A stretch of 64,000 bases of DNA from Bacteroidota bacterium (GTDB lineage: Bacteria; Bacteroidota; Bacteroidia; 2-12-FULL-35-15). Within the stretch, counting starts at the first letter, position 1; every line of letters starts with the position of its first letter. Below, piece after piece: positions 18,652 to 27,215 of this stretch. The notes beneath the pieces were generated by a model. That model did not search any database and was not told where the DNA came from. It saw nothing but the letters and a program-made list of their open reading frames with translations. The stretch covers positions 121,388 to 185,387 of the forward strand of contig CANFRC010000005.1 in NCBI GenBank assembly GCA_947449315.1, given 5' to 3'. The translations under genes were made by a program, and so were the position numbers.

Positions 18652-20120
18652 TAGATGAGTTGTTTAAGCTGTTGGTAATCGATTTTGTTACTTGCTGTTT
18701 GGGGCAATGATTTTATGAATATAAAGTTATTAGGAATCATGTATACAGGCAAGTTTTTTGAGCAATATTCTTTCATTTTTATAACCGATTCCCAATCGAC
18801 AGATTTACAACAGACAAATGCCGTAATAATAGTCGCATTTTCTTCATTAGTGCCTGAAATTACAGCATTTTCAATTATTTCAGGATGTTGATGTAAGGCT
18901 TGTTCAATCTCCAGTAATTCTATTCTGTACCCATTGCGTTTAACCATTCTGTCGATGCGGCCTTTGAAAATAAAATTATTAGCTGAATCAATTTCAACGA
19001 GATCACCTGTTTTATACCAAATGGTATTCTGTTCATCTTTGATTAGGGCTTGATTGTTTTTTTCGTCTGGTTGCCAATAATTAAGCATGATACCATTTCC
19101 ACCGATTAATAATTCTCCAGAAGGTAGTATTTTACTTTTATAGTGCTCGCAACATTTACCAATTGGGAAAGCGATCAATGATTTTACTTCATCCGGTATT
19201 TTGTAATGGGTGCAAACATTTGTTTCTGTTGGGCCATACAAGTTATAGTAGGTTGGTTTTTTCCAATAATGTTTCAGATTTAAAAATTGGTTAATAGGAA
19301 AAACTTCTCCTGCAAACAGCACTAATCGTAAGGTTTCATAATTGTATTTATGCAATTTTCCATATGTAGTAAGCATATTTAAAATAGTAGGAGTGGAGTA
19401 CCAAATTGATATTTTTTGTTCGCTTATTAATTGAGCAAGTAGTAAAGGCTGTTTGGCTGTTTGATCATCAATCAATATTAGTTTTGCACTATGTTTTATA
19501 GAAACAAATAAGTCGAAAATAGATAAATCAAAATGAAATGGAGCATGTGACGAAAAACAATCGATGTTTGTTGGTGCAAAAGTTGCGGAACTCCAGTTAA
19601 TAAATTCTAAAGCCGCTTTATGCGAATACATCACCCCCTTTGGTTTTCCTGTAGAGCCGGAGGTGTAGAGGATATAAGCTAGGTCTGGAGGTGATTTTAT
19701 TAACGTTTCTTTATTAGATTTTAATAATAATAAATCATTTTCTAGCTCACTTACTAAAGTGAAATTTTGTTTAAATGATTCGTAAAATGATTTATGAATG
19801 ATCAATGCTTTTACTTCGCAATTGTTAATTATGTAGCTATTTCTTTCGATAGGAGCATTTGCATCGATTGGGACATAGGCAGCTTCTGATTTTAAAATTG
19901 CAAATTGAGCAATCACAAAATCAATTGACTTATTCGCATATATTGCAACACGATCAGTCGAAGTTATAGTAATAGCAGAAAGTTGAATATGAAGTTTTTC
20001 AGATGCTACTTTTAGATCTTTATAGGAGATTTGTTTGTTTTGAAAACGTAGGGCAATTGCGTCAGGAAATTTTTCTGCTGACAAATCAAGCAATTGATAT
20101 AGTTTGGTAGTGTTATCCAC
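18651..20120 (-). CDS. Stand-alone amino-acid adenylation enzyme (candidate prolyl-AMP ligase)
   Basis: A 489-residue ANL-family enzyme without fused carrier or condensation domain. Core motifs: A3 YTSGSTGKPKG (152-162), A4 SSHAPFHFDLSIFDLF (190-205), A5 NLYGPTET, A7 YKTGDL, A8 GRIDRMVKRNGYRIEL, and A10 Lys in NKIDYQQL near the end. Length and the SHAPFHFDLS phrase resemble PltF/CloN4/RedM-type L-prolyl ligases. DltA and other stand-alone amino-acid ligases are close relatives, so proline is a prediction. It would load the 87-residue carrier encoded just upstream, with which it overlaps by 8 bases. Confidence 0.8.
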   Translation of the reverse strand: MDNTTKLYQLLDLSAEKFPDAIALRFQNKQISYKDLKVASEKLHIQLSAITITSTDRVAIYANKSIDFVIAQFAILKSEAAYVPIDANAPIERNSYIINNCEVKALIIHKSFYESFKQNFTLVSELENDLLLLKSNKETLIKSPPDLAYILYTSGSTGKPKGVMYSHKAALEFINWSSATFAPTNIDCFSSHAPFHFDLSIFDLFVSIKHSAKLILIDDQTAKQPLLLAQLISEQKISIWYSTPTILNMLTTYGKLHKYNYETLRLVLFAGEVFPINQFLNLKHYWKKPTYYNLYGPTETNVCTHYKIPDEVKSLIAFPIGKCCEHYKSKILPSGELLIGGNGIMLNYWQPDEKNNQALIKDEQNTIWYKTGDLVEIDSANNFIFKGRIDRMVKRNGYRIELLEIEQALHQHPEIIENAVISGTNEENATIITAFVCCKSVDWESVIKMKEYCSKNLPVYMIPNNFIFIKSLPQTASNKIDYQQLKQLI

Positions 20121-20376
20121 CTATTTTTGACGCAATAAAGTTGGAAATAAGGTTGATAGAATCTAAATTGTCTCGGTCAACTTCGTGTGCCTGAAATTCA
20201 AAATTGTATTTATGCTCGATAAAATTAACCAGTTGCATTGTAGAAATAGAATCCATGATGCCACCACTAATTAATGGGGTTGTATATGTTAGTTCCTTCG
20301 TATCTGCATTTTTTAAAAAACTGTCAATGATGAAGTTTTTTATATTTTCTTTGATTTCTTGCAGGTTTTGTTTCAT
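20113..20376 (-). CDS. Stand-alone peptidyl/acyl carrier protein (PltL/DltC-like)
   Basis: 87 residues, a four-helix carrier protein. Ser43 in GGIMDSISTMQLV is the expected 4'-phosphopantetheine attachment site, followed by NFIEHKYNFEF and a DRDNLDSI helix as in prolyl carrier proteins. It overlaps the adenylation gene by 8 bases, a layout that suggests coupled expression of enzyme and carrier partner. A phosphopantetheinyl transferase is not present in the window and would have to come from elsewhere. Confidence 0.85.
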   Translation of the reverse strand: MKQNLQEIKENIKNFIIDSFLKNADTKELTYTTPLISGGIMDSISTMQLVNFIEHKYNFEFQAHEVDRDNLDSINLISNFIASKIGG

Positions 20377-20408
20377 TAGAATTGGTATTGTTTTAATAAA
20401 AATAAGCT

Positions 20409-22943
20409 TTATTTTTTATTCGGAACTATCAAATCTTTGTTTTTGATGAATTCAGAATAAAACTTCTCGAAGATCATTCTTTGCCCTTCTGCATTGGGAT
20501 GTGTATCCCATTCCGATACGTATATTTTTGTTTTGTCAATGTTGCCATAAACCCCTCTTAAGTCCATCGTTACAAAACCCAATTTTAGAGCGTAGTCCTT
20601 TATTTTTTGATATTCCTCATTATCAAGAACGTCTGCAGTTGCTGGTAGAAATGCCCAAACAGGAATTGTATGATTCTGATGACAACTTTTTGCAATTTCT
20701 GAATAACACCATTGAATGATTGAATAGATATATGGTTTTAAGCGATCTTGGATTTCAATTTTACTCATGGTTTGCTTTACCCCAGATAAGGATTTAATTT
20801 TCTTTAGAAAAGTATATTTGAGATCCGTTCCGTTCTGAATATTGCTTGCAAAAAAACCTAAAAGTCTTCTGGCTTCTCCGGAATGAGAGACATATATTAA
20901 TGCATCCGGTTTGAATTTGAATACTGTGGTATTACATAATTCGACTTGTTGAATTAAATGATAGCCACCTAATGAAAAATTTAATATTTCGTATGCTTTA
21001 ATAATAGAATCGGTGTTGTTTTTATTTAAATGGTTTTCCGTTAAATTTTCATATATCTCATTATTGTTAACACCTGCGCCCATTTCGTAGGAGCCTCCAA
21101 GCAGAGCTATTCTATAGCTTCCTGTTGGTTTTATCAAGTCGTAGCTTTTATCTCTTAGGCCAAAACAGTTTGTTTCCAGTAAATAATCATTTACTTTAAT
21201 TTTACTATTTGGTTTGAATGTTCTTGATAGCAGATCTGTTGTTCTGACTGTTATGTCATCTATGGATGTGAAACTTTTTGGTCTTTTTAAATTAATTTCC
21301 CATAGGCCCCCAACACTATTGTTTTCACCATCAATAAGTTTTTTATAATACCCTCGTTCTGTATTTTCCTTGTCAGTGTTGTTGAGCTTTTCTTCAGAAA
21401 GGGAAGAAATAAAATTGTTTACAGGAGATGGGAGATTTTTTTTTGTTTGTGGTATGGTTGCAAATAATAATATAATAATGCTTGGAATAGTAATTTTTAA
21501 GGTATGTCCAGGTTCAGAATTCATAAGTTTCTTAATCTTTTCTTTTGTAGAGAAATATTGAAGAAATGATCCAATAATAATTGTGACGAAGAATATTGAA
21601 AGTAAATATATTAATTCTTGTGTTGTAAATTGTTTTCCCTTAGATAGAAGGAAAACCCATTCTTGAAGAGAGTTGCTTCCCCATAAGGACCACATGATTG
21701 ACATAAAAAGAAATATACCGACCATTTTCAAGATGGTTATTGGATATAAAATAATATTTTTTTTGGTCTTTTTTTTCTTCCCTGTTGTTTTTTCGAGCCA
21801 TACTGAATTTATGGTGATACAGATTCCTAATGTTGCCCAAAATAGTATATCCATTGTTGTTAACGGGAAGTTTCCCCTTATCCAAAACCATTGGTAGTTA
21901 TGCAGTACCCAGGTGATGAAAAACACTGTGATCATGGTAGTTGCAAGAAGATTCTTTTTGATTACTTTTTTGTACTTGAATAGGATGGGATAGAAAAAAA
22001 TTTTCATCATGAATTCCCTCCAATAAATATTGATTCTTCGCCACATAGTAACAAAACTTGTTGCAAGCAAATAGTTGTTGAAAATCGGAGGAAGGTTCAT
22101 TCCAAACATGCAAAGTAAACCAATTGTAAAATGAAATAGTCCGGAAAGTCTTAATATGAGCGCATAGCTACAGGTTATGTATCTGAGTAGAGAGGGAAGG
22201 TCAGTTACATCATTAGGGCCGATAAGAAGGTAGTAATAGATGATTCTGTAGCCGATAAGATGAATAACTCCTCTTAGCATCCAACGTATTCCTTTTTGCC
22301 AAATTTCTTTTTCAGGTTTGTTGAAATAAGTTTTTAAATAGGTTTTATAGTCTATGATGGGGAACAATAAAAAACAATGATTAGGGAACAAGAAAAAATA
22401 CGAGAGCTTTTGAAAAAAACTTGTTTCTAGATTAGAATGTTTTAGTTCATATAGATAAATTATTATACGAAACATAAACATTGATGCAATGAAGGGGACT
22501 ACCAGCGCAGCCCTAGGAGCATAAAATAGATTAGTTCTTAGGGTAACAAGTCCAGCAGAAATAAAAAGAATGAGGAAAGTTCTCATCCAAAGTTTTATAG
22601 GAAGATGGCAACAACCGATTAAGGTTAGTCCAGTTATTATTAGAATAGTGCCACTGAAAAAGCCAAATGCATAAAAAATTATAATGAGTGAGGTGCTGAA
22701 TAGAATTGCAGGTCTGTAGCGTAACTTAATAAAACTGTATATGATAAATAAGTAAACAATAATAGTACTTACCTCTTTTATTCCTGAACTTTTTTCAATG
22801 TTAAAAGACCCGACAATAAATAAGATGGCTATTAATTGAAGTAATGATAAAATAAACGCAGCGATTCTTTTCTTTGAAAAAAGATCTTCTTGAACTGCTA
22901 TGTTTGAAGTGGTTTCAGGAAATATTTTATCGTTCAATCTCAT
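20409..22943 (-). CDS. MBOAT acyltransferase fused to an extracytoplasmic SGNH domain
   Basis: 844 residues. Residues 25-500 are a polytopic membrane-bound O-acyltransferase: MWRRINIYWREF (300-311) is a DltB/AlgI-like intracellular motif and His348 in VLHNYQW is the likely active-site His. Residues 605-835 form an SGNH hydrolase-like domain with GGSYEMG (616-622, block I Ser) and WDTHP (812-816, Asp/His block V). MBOATs move acyl groups across the membrane; DltB takes them from a carrier protein. The carrier gene is 32 bp downstream, which suggests that carrier as donor. The SGNH part could transfer the group onto a surface polymer, by analogy to peptidoglycan or alginate O-acyltransferases. 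Acceptor unknown. Confidence 0.8.
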   Translation of the reverse strand: MRLNDKIFPETTSNIAVQEDLFSKKRIAAFILSLLQLIAILFIVGSFNIEKSSGIKEVSTIIVYLFIIYSFIKLRYRPAILFSTSLIIIFYAFGFFSGTILIITGLTLIGCCHLPIKLWMRTFLILFISAGLVTLRTNLFYAPRAALVVPFIASMFMFRIIIYLYELKHSNLETSFFQKLSYFFLFPNHCFLLFPIIDYKTYLKTYFNKPEKEIWQKGIRWMLRGVIHLIGYRIIYYYLLIGPNDVTDLPSLLRYITCSYALILRLSGLFHFTIGLLCMFGMNLPPIFNNYLLATSFVTMWRRINIYWREFMMKIFFYPILFKYKKVIKKNLLATTMITVFFITWVLHNYQWFWIRGNFPLTTMDILFWATLGICITINSVWLEKTTGKKKKTKKNIILYPITILKMVGIFLFMSIMWSLWGSNSLQEWVFLLSKGKQFTTQELIYLLSIFFVTIIIGSFLQYFSTKEKIKKLMNSEPGHTLKITIPSIIILLFATIPQTKKNLPSPVNNFISSLSEEKLNNTDKENTERGYYKKLIDGENNSVGGLWEINLKRPKSFTSIDDITVRTTDLLSRTFKPNSKIKVNDYLLETNCFGLRDKSYDLIKPTGSYRIALLGGSYEMGAGVNNNEIYENLTENHLNKNNTDSIIKAYEILNFSLGGYHLIQQVELCNTTVFKFKPDALIYVSHSGEARRLLGFFASNIQNGTDLKYTFLKKIKSLSGVKQTMSKIEIQDRLKPYIYSIIQWCYSEIAKSCHQNHTIPVWAFLPATADVLDNEEYQKIKDYALKLGFVTMDLRGVYGNIDKTKIYVSEWDTHPNAEGQRMIFEKFYSEFIKNKDLIVPNKK

Positions 22944-23771
22944 TTAAAATGTATATCCAAGTTTTTCCATCAAAGCAATTAACTCTTTGTCATGCTTTAG
23001 TATTTTAATCATCTTATCTGTAAAGGCTTCTTCCCATCTCCCTTTTTTCCCTTCTCTGAAAAAATGCTGATTACTTTGTTTTTTAAAATCTCCGGCATGT
23101 GTCGTTTCGCTCTCTTTAAGTTTTGAAAATTCACTACGCCTGTTTATTTCTTCAAAGGATAGCTTTGGCTGAAAGTTGCAAAATTCAGCTATTGATTCGA
23201 TCTTAGATATTGGATTGTCTATGAGTTGTTCGTAGGAGAGCAGTAGAATTTGGTCGGGGTGATTTTTTTTGAAATCAAGTGCCATTTTCACATGTTCTTT
23301 CCATGAGCCAAACGGTTTATGGATATTCTGACTCAATATAAACTGCTCTAATGTCCCATCAAAATGTTTTAATGCAGTCTCATAGTAATAAAAAGATACA
23401 AGAACATCCCTGTAATCGCGATAGATATATATGGTTTTAGGGTAATAGCTGAAAAGTGTCTGATGAGTTTTGATGAGACGATTCTTTTTTAGAGCATTTA
23501 TAATTCTTTTTGAAGAATAAACATCTGGAACAAATTGTTCAATATTTTCAAATGAGATCTCTTCACCATTACTTTTCATATTTGCAATGATAAATCGTAA
23601 CCAGGTATTTCCTGATTTAGGGTAGGAAGCAATAAACAAATCGTCGGATAAAATGTCATCTATCTGAAGTAAAAATGCACCTTTGTTAAACAATCCTAAT
23701 TGCGAAGGTAGCCAACGCAAATATTGCTTCAGCATCATGGTCTTATTAGTATTTGAATTATTTCCAATCAT
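22944..23771 (-). CDS. Sulfotransferase domain protein (cytosolic Sulfotransfer_1 type)
   Basis: 275 residues. YPKSGNTWLRF (50-60) is the 5'-phosphosulfate-binding loop of PAPS-dependent sulfotransferases, and YIYRDYRDVLVSFYYY near 120 is the 3'-phosphate-binding region; the C-terminal FFREGKKGRWEEAFT matches the family's PAPS-binding RKGxxGdWK region. It would move sulfate from PAPS to a hydroxyl or amine. It overlaps the next sulfotransferase gene upstream by 14 bases and abuts the MBOAT gene, so all three are translated from one operon. Acceptor unknown; small-molecule or glycolipid acceptors are both possible. Confidence 0.85.
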   Translation of the reverse strand: MIGNNSNTNKTMMLKQYLRWLPSQLGLFNKGAFLLQIDDILSDDLFIASYPKSGNTWLRFIIANMKSNGEEISFENIEQFVPDVYSSKRIINALKKNRLIKTHQTLFSYYPKTIYIYRDYRDVLVSFYYYETALKHFDGTLEQFILSQNIHKPFGSWKEHVKMALDFKKNHPDQILLLSYEQLIDNPISKIESIAEFCNFQPKLSFEEINRRSEFSKLKESETTHAGDFKKQSNQHFFREGKKGRWEEAFTDKMIKILKHDKELIALMEKLGYTF

Positions 23772-24639
23772 AATTTACTCCTAAAAATTGGTATAACTGC
23801 TGATTGTAAGGTTCGTAATAACGCGCCAATTCTTCACGTGTTTCTTTTTTCATACCCTCGGAATATCCACCACTATTAAAAATTTCAAATTTTAATTTAG
23901 TATCTCTTTTGATATTTAAAAAATCTGTAACACGATCGAATGTTTCTTGCGGCTTTTCAAAAAGGTCTTCGCTTTTTAATATCATAAGATTTTTTGAAGG
24001 GAAAAGCTCCGTCCATTTTTTTATATAATTAATATAAGCACCTCTTTTTTTATATGTCAATCGTTGATACACATAGTTATGATGTCCGTCTGCTTTTATT
24101 TTTTTTTCTTCATTTAATAACCGTTCTTCTTCTAGTTGTAAAGCCTCCTCGAATGATAATTTTTCAAACCCAAAACGTTTTGCCATTTGATAACTAGACC
24201 AGGCTCTGTCAATAGGGTTCCGCAATAGAAGTATTATTTTAGCATTTGGGAAATCTTTGCTTAGCCGATCTGCAGCCATTGGTGCCTCAAAATAATTTGG
24301 TGTACTATCGAATGTTATTGCATTCGTATTATTTTTGATATCATAAATTAATTTATAGGCTTTGAGTGCAAAATGAGCTTTATACCATTTGATGCCTTTT
24401 GCATAATGAATAGTATTGTTGAAGTAAAATACATCTTTTCGCTGTGGATTGATTATCTGAGGATGTGCTTGCAAATAATTGCACAATGAAGTAGTTCCTG
24501 CTTTTTGAACCCCGGCAATAAAAAAGGAAGGTAAGATTCGGTATTTACACGTTAGGTGAAAATAATAGCCAACTTTTGGAACAATGTTGTCATCGTTCGT
24601 CCGAGCCTCATTTATACCTAAAGACTGTTTTGCAAGCAT
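23758..24639 (-). CDS. Sulfotransferase family protein (heparan-sulfotransferase-like)
   Basis: 293 residues. FFIAGVQKAGTTSLCNYL (about 39-56) is the PAPS 5'-phosphosulfate loop in the form typical of heparan/chondroitin sulfotransferases; LLLRNPIDRAWSSYQ (about 139-153) is the 3'-phosphate motif. Glycan-type relatives suggest a carbohydrate acceptor, which fits the sugar-modifying neighbours. It is the first gene of the distal half of the locus, opposite to the divergent gene at 24727. Confidence 0.85.
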   Translation of the reverse strand: MLAKQSLGINEARTNDDNIVPKVGYYFHLTCKYRILPSFFIAGVQKAGTTSLCNYLQAHPQIINPQRKDVFYFNNTIHYAKGIKWYKAHFALKAYKLIYDIKNNTNAITFDSTPNYFEAPMAADRLSKDFPNAKIILLLRNPIDRAWSSYQMAKRFGFEKLSFEEALQLEEERLLNEEKKIKADGHHNYVYQRLTYKKRGAYINYIKKWTELFPSKNLMILKSEDLFEKPQETFDRVTDFLNIKRDTKLKFEIFNSGGYSEGMKKETREELARYYEPYNQQLYQFLGVNYDWK

Positions 24640-24707
24640 CCTGAAAAATTTTCATAAATATACTAAATAAAAAACATTTTATAGCTGATTAGCAATGCTA
24701 AATTTCG

Positions 24708-24715
24708 TACTTTAG
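24708..24715 (+). promoter_or_regulatory. Candidate -7 box for the lone plus-strand gene
   Basis: TACTTTAG differs from TAnnTTTG by one base and ends 11 bases before the TTG start at 24727, so the transcript would be almost leaderless. Confidence 0.35.
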
Positions 24716-24726
24716 TCATCAATAAA

Positions 24727-25668
24727 TTGGCAACATTCGCACATATCATTAATCCAGTTTCGGCAAATGAAAATGCTGAATTGTATCGCGTTCAACAAAT
24801 TACTTTCCGATCTTTTGTAAAAGCAAAAGATTATGCCAAAGGCAAGGTGGATGTAAAGATCTATACAACTCAATTCAAAGATTCAAAATTCGAGATTCCT
24901 TCGGATTTTATTATTTCAAAAGATCTTACTAGAAGTGTTTCTGATATTGCCAATTTCAACATCCCTAGAAAATTACCTTTGATAAAAGATGTTTTGGATA
25001 TTTTATATGAACTATCTGATGCAGATTATTTAATCTATAGCAATTTGGATATCTCGCTTATGCCTCATTTTTACTGTGCAGTGAACGATTATGTAAATAT
25101 TGGATATGATGCTTTTGTTATTAATAGACGACGGGTTTCAAAGAAATACAATTCAGCAGATCAGCTTGATCTGATTTATTCTGAAATAGGTGGCGTGCAT
25201 ACAGGTTATGACACTTTTGTCTTTAAACGTAGTTTGTATAAAAAGTTTAAAATGAAAAATCTGTGTTTAGGTATTCCTAAAGCATGTAACGATCTGTTTT
25301 ATAATATTTTTTGTTTTGCAGAAAATCCCAGATTGTTTACAGATAAACATTTGACCATTCATATTGGAATGGAACTTTATAAAGAATGGGGGACTGCAGA
25401 TTATAATGCACATAATGATAAAGAATTTAAATTGTTGGTGAATGAACTTGCCCCTTTTATTGATTGCTCTAAATTCCCAGGTGGGGACTTGAATATTTTT
25501 TTTCGTCATTTCAAATGGCTAATGAATCCGACATTTCATTATCCAACAATGCTAAAGGCTGATCTTAAACAGTTAGGTAAAAAAAAGAAAAAAGCGGAAG
25601 GTCGTCCTCACCAAAGTTTTAAGCAAAGATACCTTGAGTGGTTAATAAAGTATATTAATTTCGATTAG
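24727..25668 (+). CDS. Possible GT-A-type nucleotide-sugar transferase-like protein
   Basis: 313 residues, and the only plus-strand gene inside the accessory locus. I do not recognise a named family. YLIYSNLDISLMPHFY (about 98-113) resembles the metal-binding acidic motif region of GT-A folds, and FVINRR and GYDTFVFKRSLYKKF follow as expected for such a sheet, so a glycosyltransferase-like role is inferred. The start is TTG at 24727; the next in-frame Met comes only at about residue 108, which would remove the conserved-looking N-terminus (FAHIINPVSANEN). It converges on and overlaps the sulfotransferase gene at 25655 by 14 bases. Lys-rich tail near 280-290. Confidence 0.6.
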   Translation: MATFAHIINPVSANENAELYRVQQITFRSFVKAKDYAKGKVDVKIYTTQFKDSKFEIPSDFIISKDLTRSVSDIANFNIPRKLPLIKDVLDILYELSDADYLIYSNLDISLMPHFYCAVNDYVNIGYDAFVINRRRVSKKYNSADQLDLIYSEIGGVHTGYDTFVFKRSLYKKFKMKNLCLGIPKACNDLFYNIFCFAENPRLFTDKHLTIHIGMELYKEWGTADYNAHNDKEFKLLVNELAPFIDCSKFPGGDLNIFFRHFKWLMNPTFHYPTMLKADLKQLGKKKKKAEGRPHQSFKQRYLEWLIKYINFD

Positions 25669-26473
25669 TAGGTTGAAAGAGCTGCCATACTGTTCGAACA
25701 AACTTCCGAAAAGGTGCTTGTAAAGAATTCAATTTTTTAAATCGTCTAAGTTCTTTTTCAAATGTTTCTCCTTTTGATCTAATCATAGCATCGAATTTCT
25801 TGCTTGCATGTTCATAAAGTAGCAAGTCAAATTTATTGTAATGATTCAATAATTGATATGTTTCTTCATCAAATATAGATAGGTAGGACTGTTTTTCTGA
25901 GACATTTGCTTTGACATAAAAAGGCATCGACCAGTTTAGGTTTTGTTTTAAACAAATTAGGGATTCGTCAAAACGCTCACAGATCCCGAACGAGTCAAAA
26001 TAATTTTCAAAATTGCTTAATGCAAGCTGATAGGTTTCTTCATTTACTTCTCCGTATCCTAAATTCGTTGCACCTGCTAGAAATCTGACATGGCAATTGT
26101 CGAAATTTTTCTTGTGACCGCTTTTTAGAAGATCTTTCAGAGAATATTGTTCTTCGGATTTTTCGAATGGAAAAACGCGATTTGATTTTAAATAGTTGAA
26201 CGATGAGATGCTCCGTTTTATTGGTTCTCTGAGGAATGTAAAATAAGTGGTTGGTTCTGAATAATAGGCATGAGCACCAAATGCAAAATGTCCTTTCAAC
26301 ACTTTTATTCGAGAACGCTCTTCTTTAGATTTATTTTCAAAATGTGTTAACTGGTCAGGATGGCTTATTGAAAAAGAAGGAAGACTTCTGTATTGATTGT
26401 TTAAAATATGGTGGACAGTTGTTCCTGCTGTTTTAGGAATATGTAGAAAAAGTATAGGTGTTGTTTCTGACAT
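25655..26473 (-). CDS. Sulfotransferase family 2 protein
   Basis: 272 residues. ILFLHIPKTAGTTVHHIL (7-24) is the 5'-phosphosulfate loop of the Sulfotransfer_2 group (heparan 2-O / chondroitin type), and YFTFLREPIKRSISSFNY (about 78-95) the 3'-phosphate motif. This is the third PAPS-type gene in the locus, and it belongs to a different subfamily from the other two. Its start is 2 bp from the upstream hydroxylase-like gene, so it is in the same operon. No PAPS synthesis genes are in the window. Confidence 0.82.
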   Translation of the reverse strand: MSETTPILFLHIPKTAGTTVHHILNNQYRSLPSFSISHPDQLTHFENKSKEERSRIKVLKGHFAFGAHAYYSEPTTYFTFLREPIKRSISSFNYLKSNRVFPFEKSEEQYSLKDLLKSGHKKNFDNCHVRFLAGATNLGYGEVNEETYQLALSNFENYFDSFGICERFDESLICLKQNLNWSMPFYVKANVSEKQSYLSIFDEETYQLLNHYNKFDLLLYEHASKKFDAMIRSKGETFEKELRRFKKLNSLQAPFRKFVRTVWQLFQPTNRN

Positions 26474-26475
26474 TT

Positions 26476-27210
26476 TTACAATTTAAAATAAATTGGTGTT
26501 TTAAACATTAGCCGAATTGCCCCTCTTATAAACCCCGGAAGTGATTTAACAAAAGGGATTTTGTATTCTAGTTTTTGAAGCGCAATCAATGAAAGTACAT
26601 TTGCACAAATATTTTTTTGCTGTTCTTTAAATTCATCTCTTAATACATCAACTATCAAAACGTGTCTGATGGCATTACTATGGTTCCAGGCTCTGTGATA
26701 ATTGGCATCACAAAACAGAAGAACTTTTCCTTCTTCCCAGCCCATTTCTTCTGTGCCCACTCCAATGCCGCATGCTGGATATTTTGCAGGGATCTTTAGT
26801 GCCAGATGAGCCCTTAGTGTTGTGTTCGTATCTCCGTAATGTGGTTTAATGTCAGTATTTGGTGAAAGAACACTTATTCCAGCAGTCATAAAACCCGGAA
26901 TTGAAGAGAGGATCTTATCGAGTTCAGGAATGTATTTGCATAATTCTTCATTCTTTTTACTCCAAAAATAAAATTCGCCAACTTTCCAGGATTGTTTTTT
27001 GTGTACTAGTTCGGAGTTGAAATAGGGGTCAAGTGAAGTTCCTATTGATTGCATTAATTTTTCAATCTCAGGTTTAATGATAGCATAATTAGCTTCTAGT
27101 TTTTTTGCCCAGGGTATGGTTTCTGATGTATAAAAAAATGGTGGGCCGTCTTCGTATTCTCCTCCTTTGAATGAATACCATGGTTTGTGGGGATTGGTTG
27201 TTTTATTCAA
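26476..27210 (-). CDS. Aspartyl/asparaginyl beta-hydroxylase family dioxygenase
   Basis: 244 residues of the Fe(II)/2-oxoglutarate Asp_Arg_Hydrox family. The HxG-type first metal ligand is in KPHYGDTNTTLRAHLAL (about 137-153); the second half has WNHSNAIRHVLIVDVLRDEF (about 190-209) with the distal His and the 2-oxoglutarate Arg. Members hydroxylate protein Asp/Asn, small amino-acid derivatives on carriers, or lipid A acyl chains (LpxO). In this locus hydroxylation of a carrier-bound or lipid substrate is plausible, but the substrate cannot be read from sequence. Confidence 0.8.
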   Translation of the reverse strand: MNKTTNPHKPWYSFKGGEYEDGPPFFYTSETIPWAKKLEANYAIIKPEIEKLMQSIGTSLDPYFNSELVHKKQSWKVGEFYFWSKKNEELCKYIPELDKILSSIPGFMTAGISVLSPNTDIKPHYGDTNTTLRAHLALKIPAKYPACGIGVGTEEMGWEEGKVLLFCDANYHRAWNHSNAIRHVLIVDVLRDEFKEQQKNICANVLSLIALQKLEYKIPFVKSLPGFIRGAIRLMFKTPIYFKL

Positions 27211-27215
27211 AATAG

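Noticed and set aside
16077..20376. Flexirubin or aryl polyene pigment cluster
   Set aside because: The typical ketosynthase/chain-length factor, ammonia-lyase and glycosyltransferase-acyltransferase genes are absent; the adenylation-carrier-oxidase-halogenase set fits pyrrole chemistry better.
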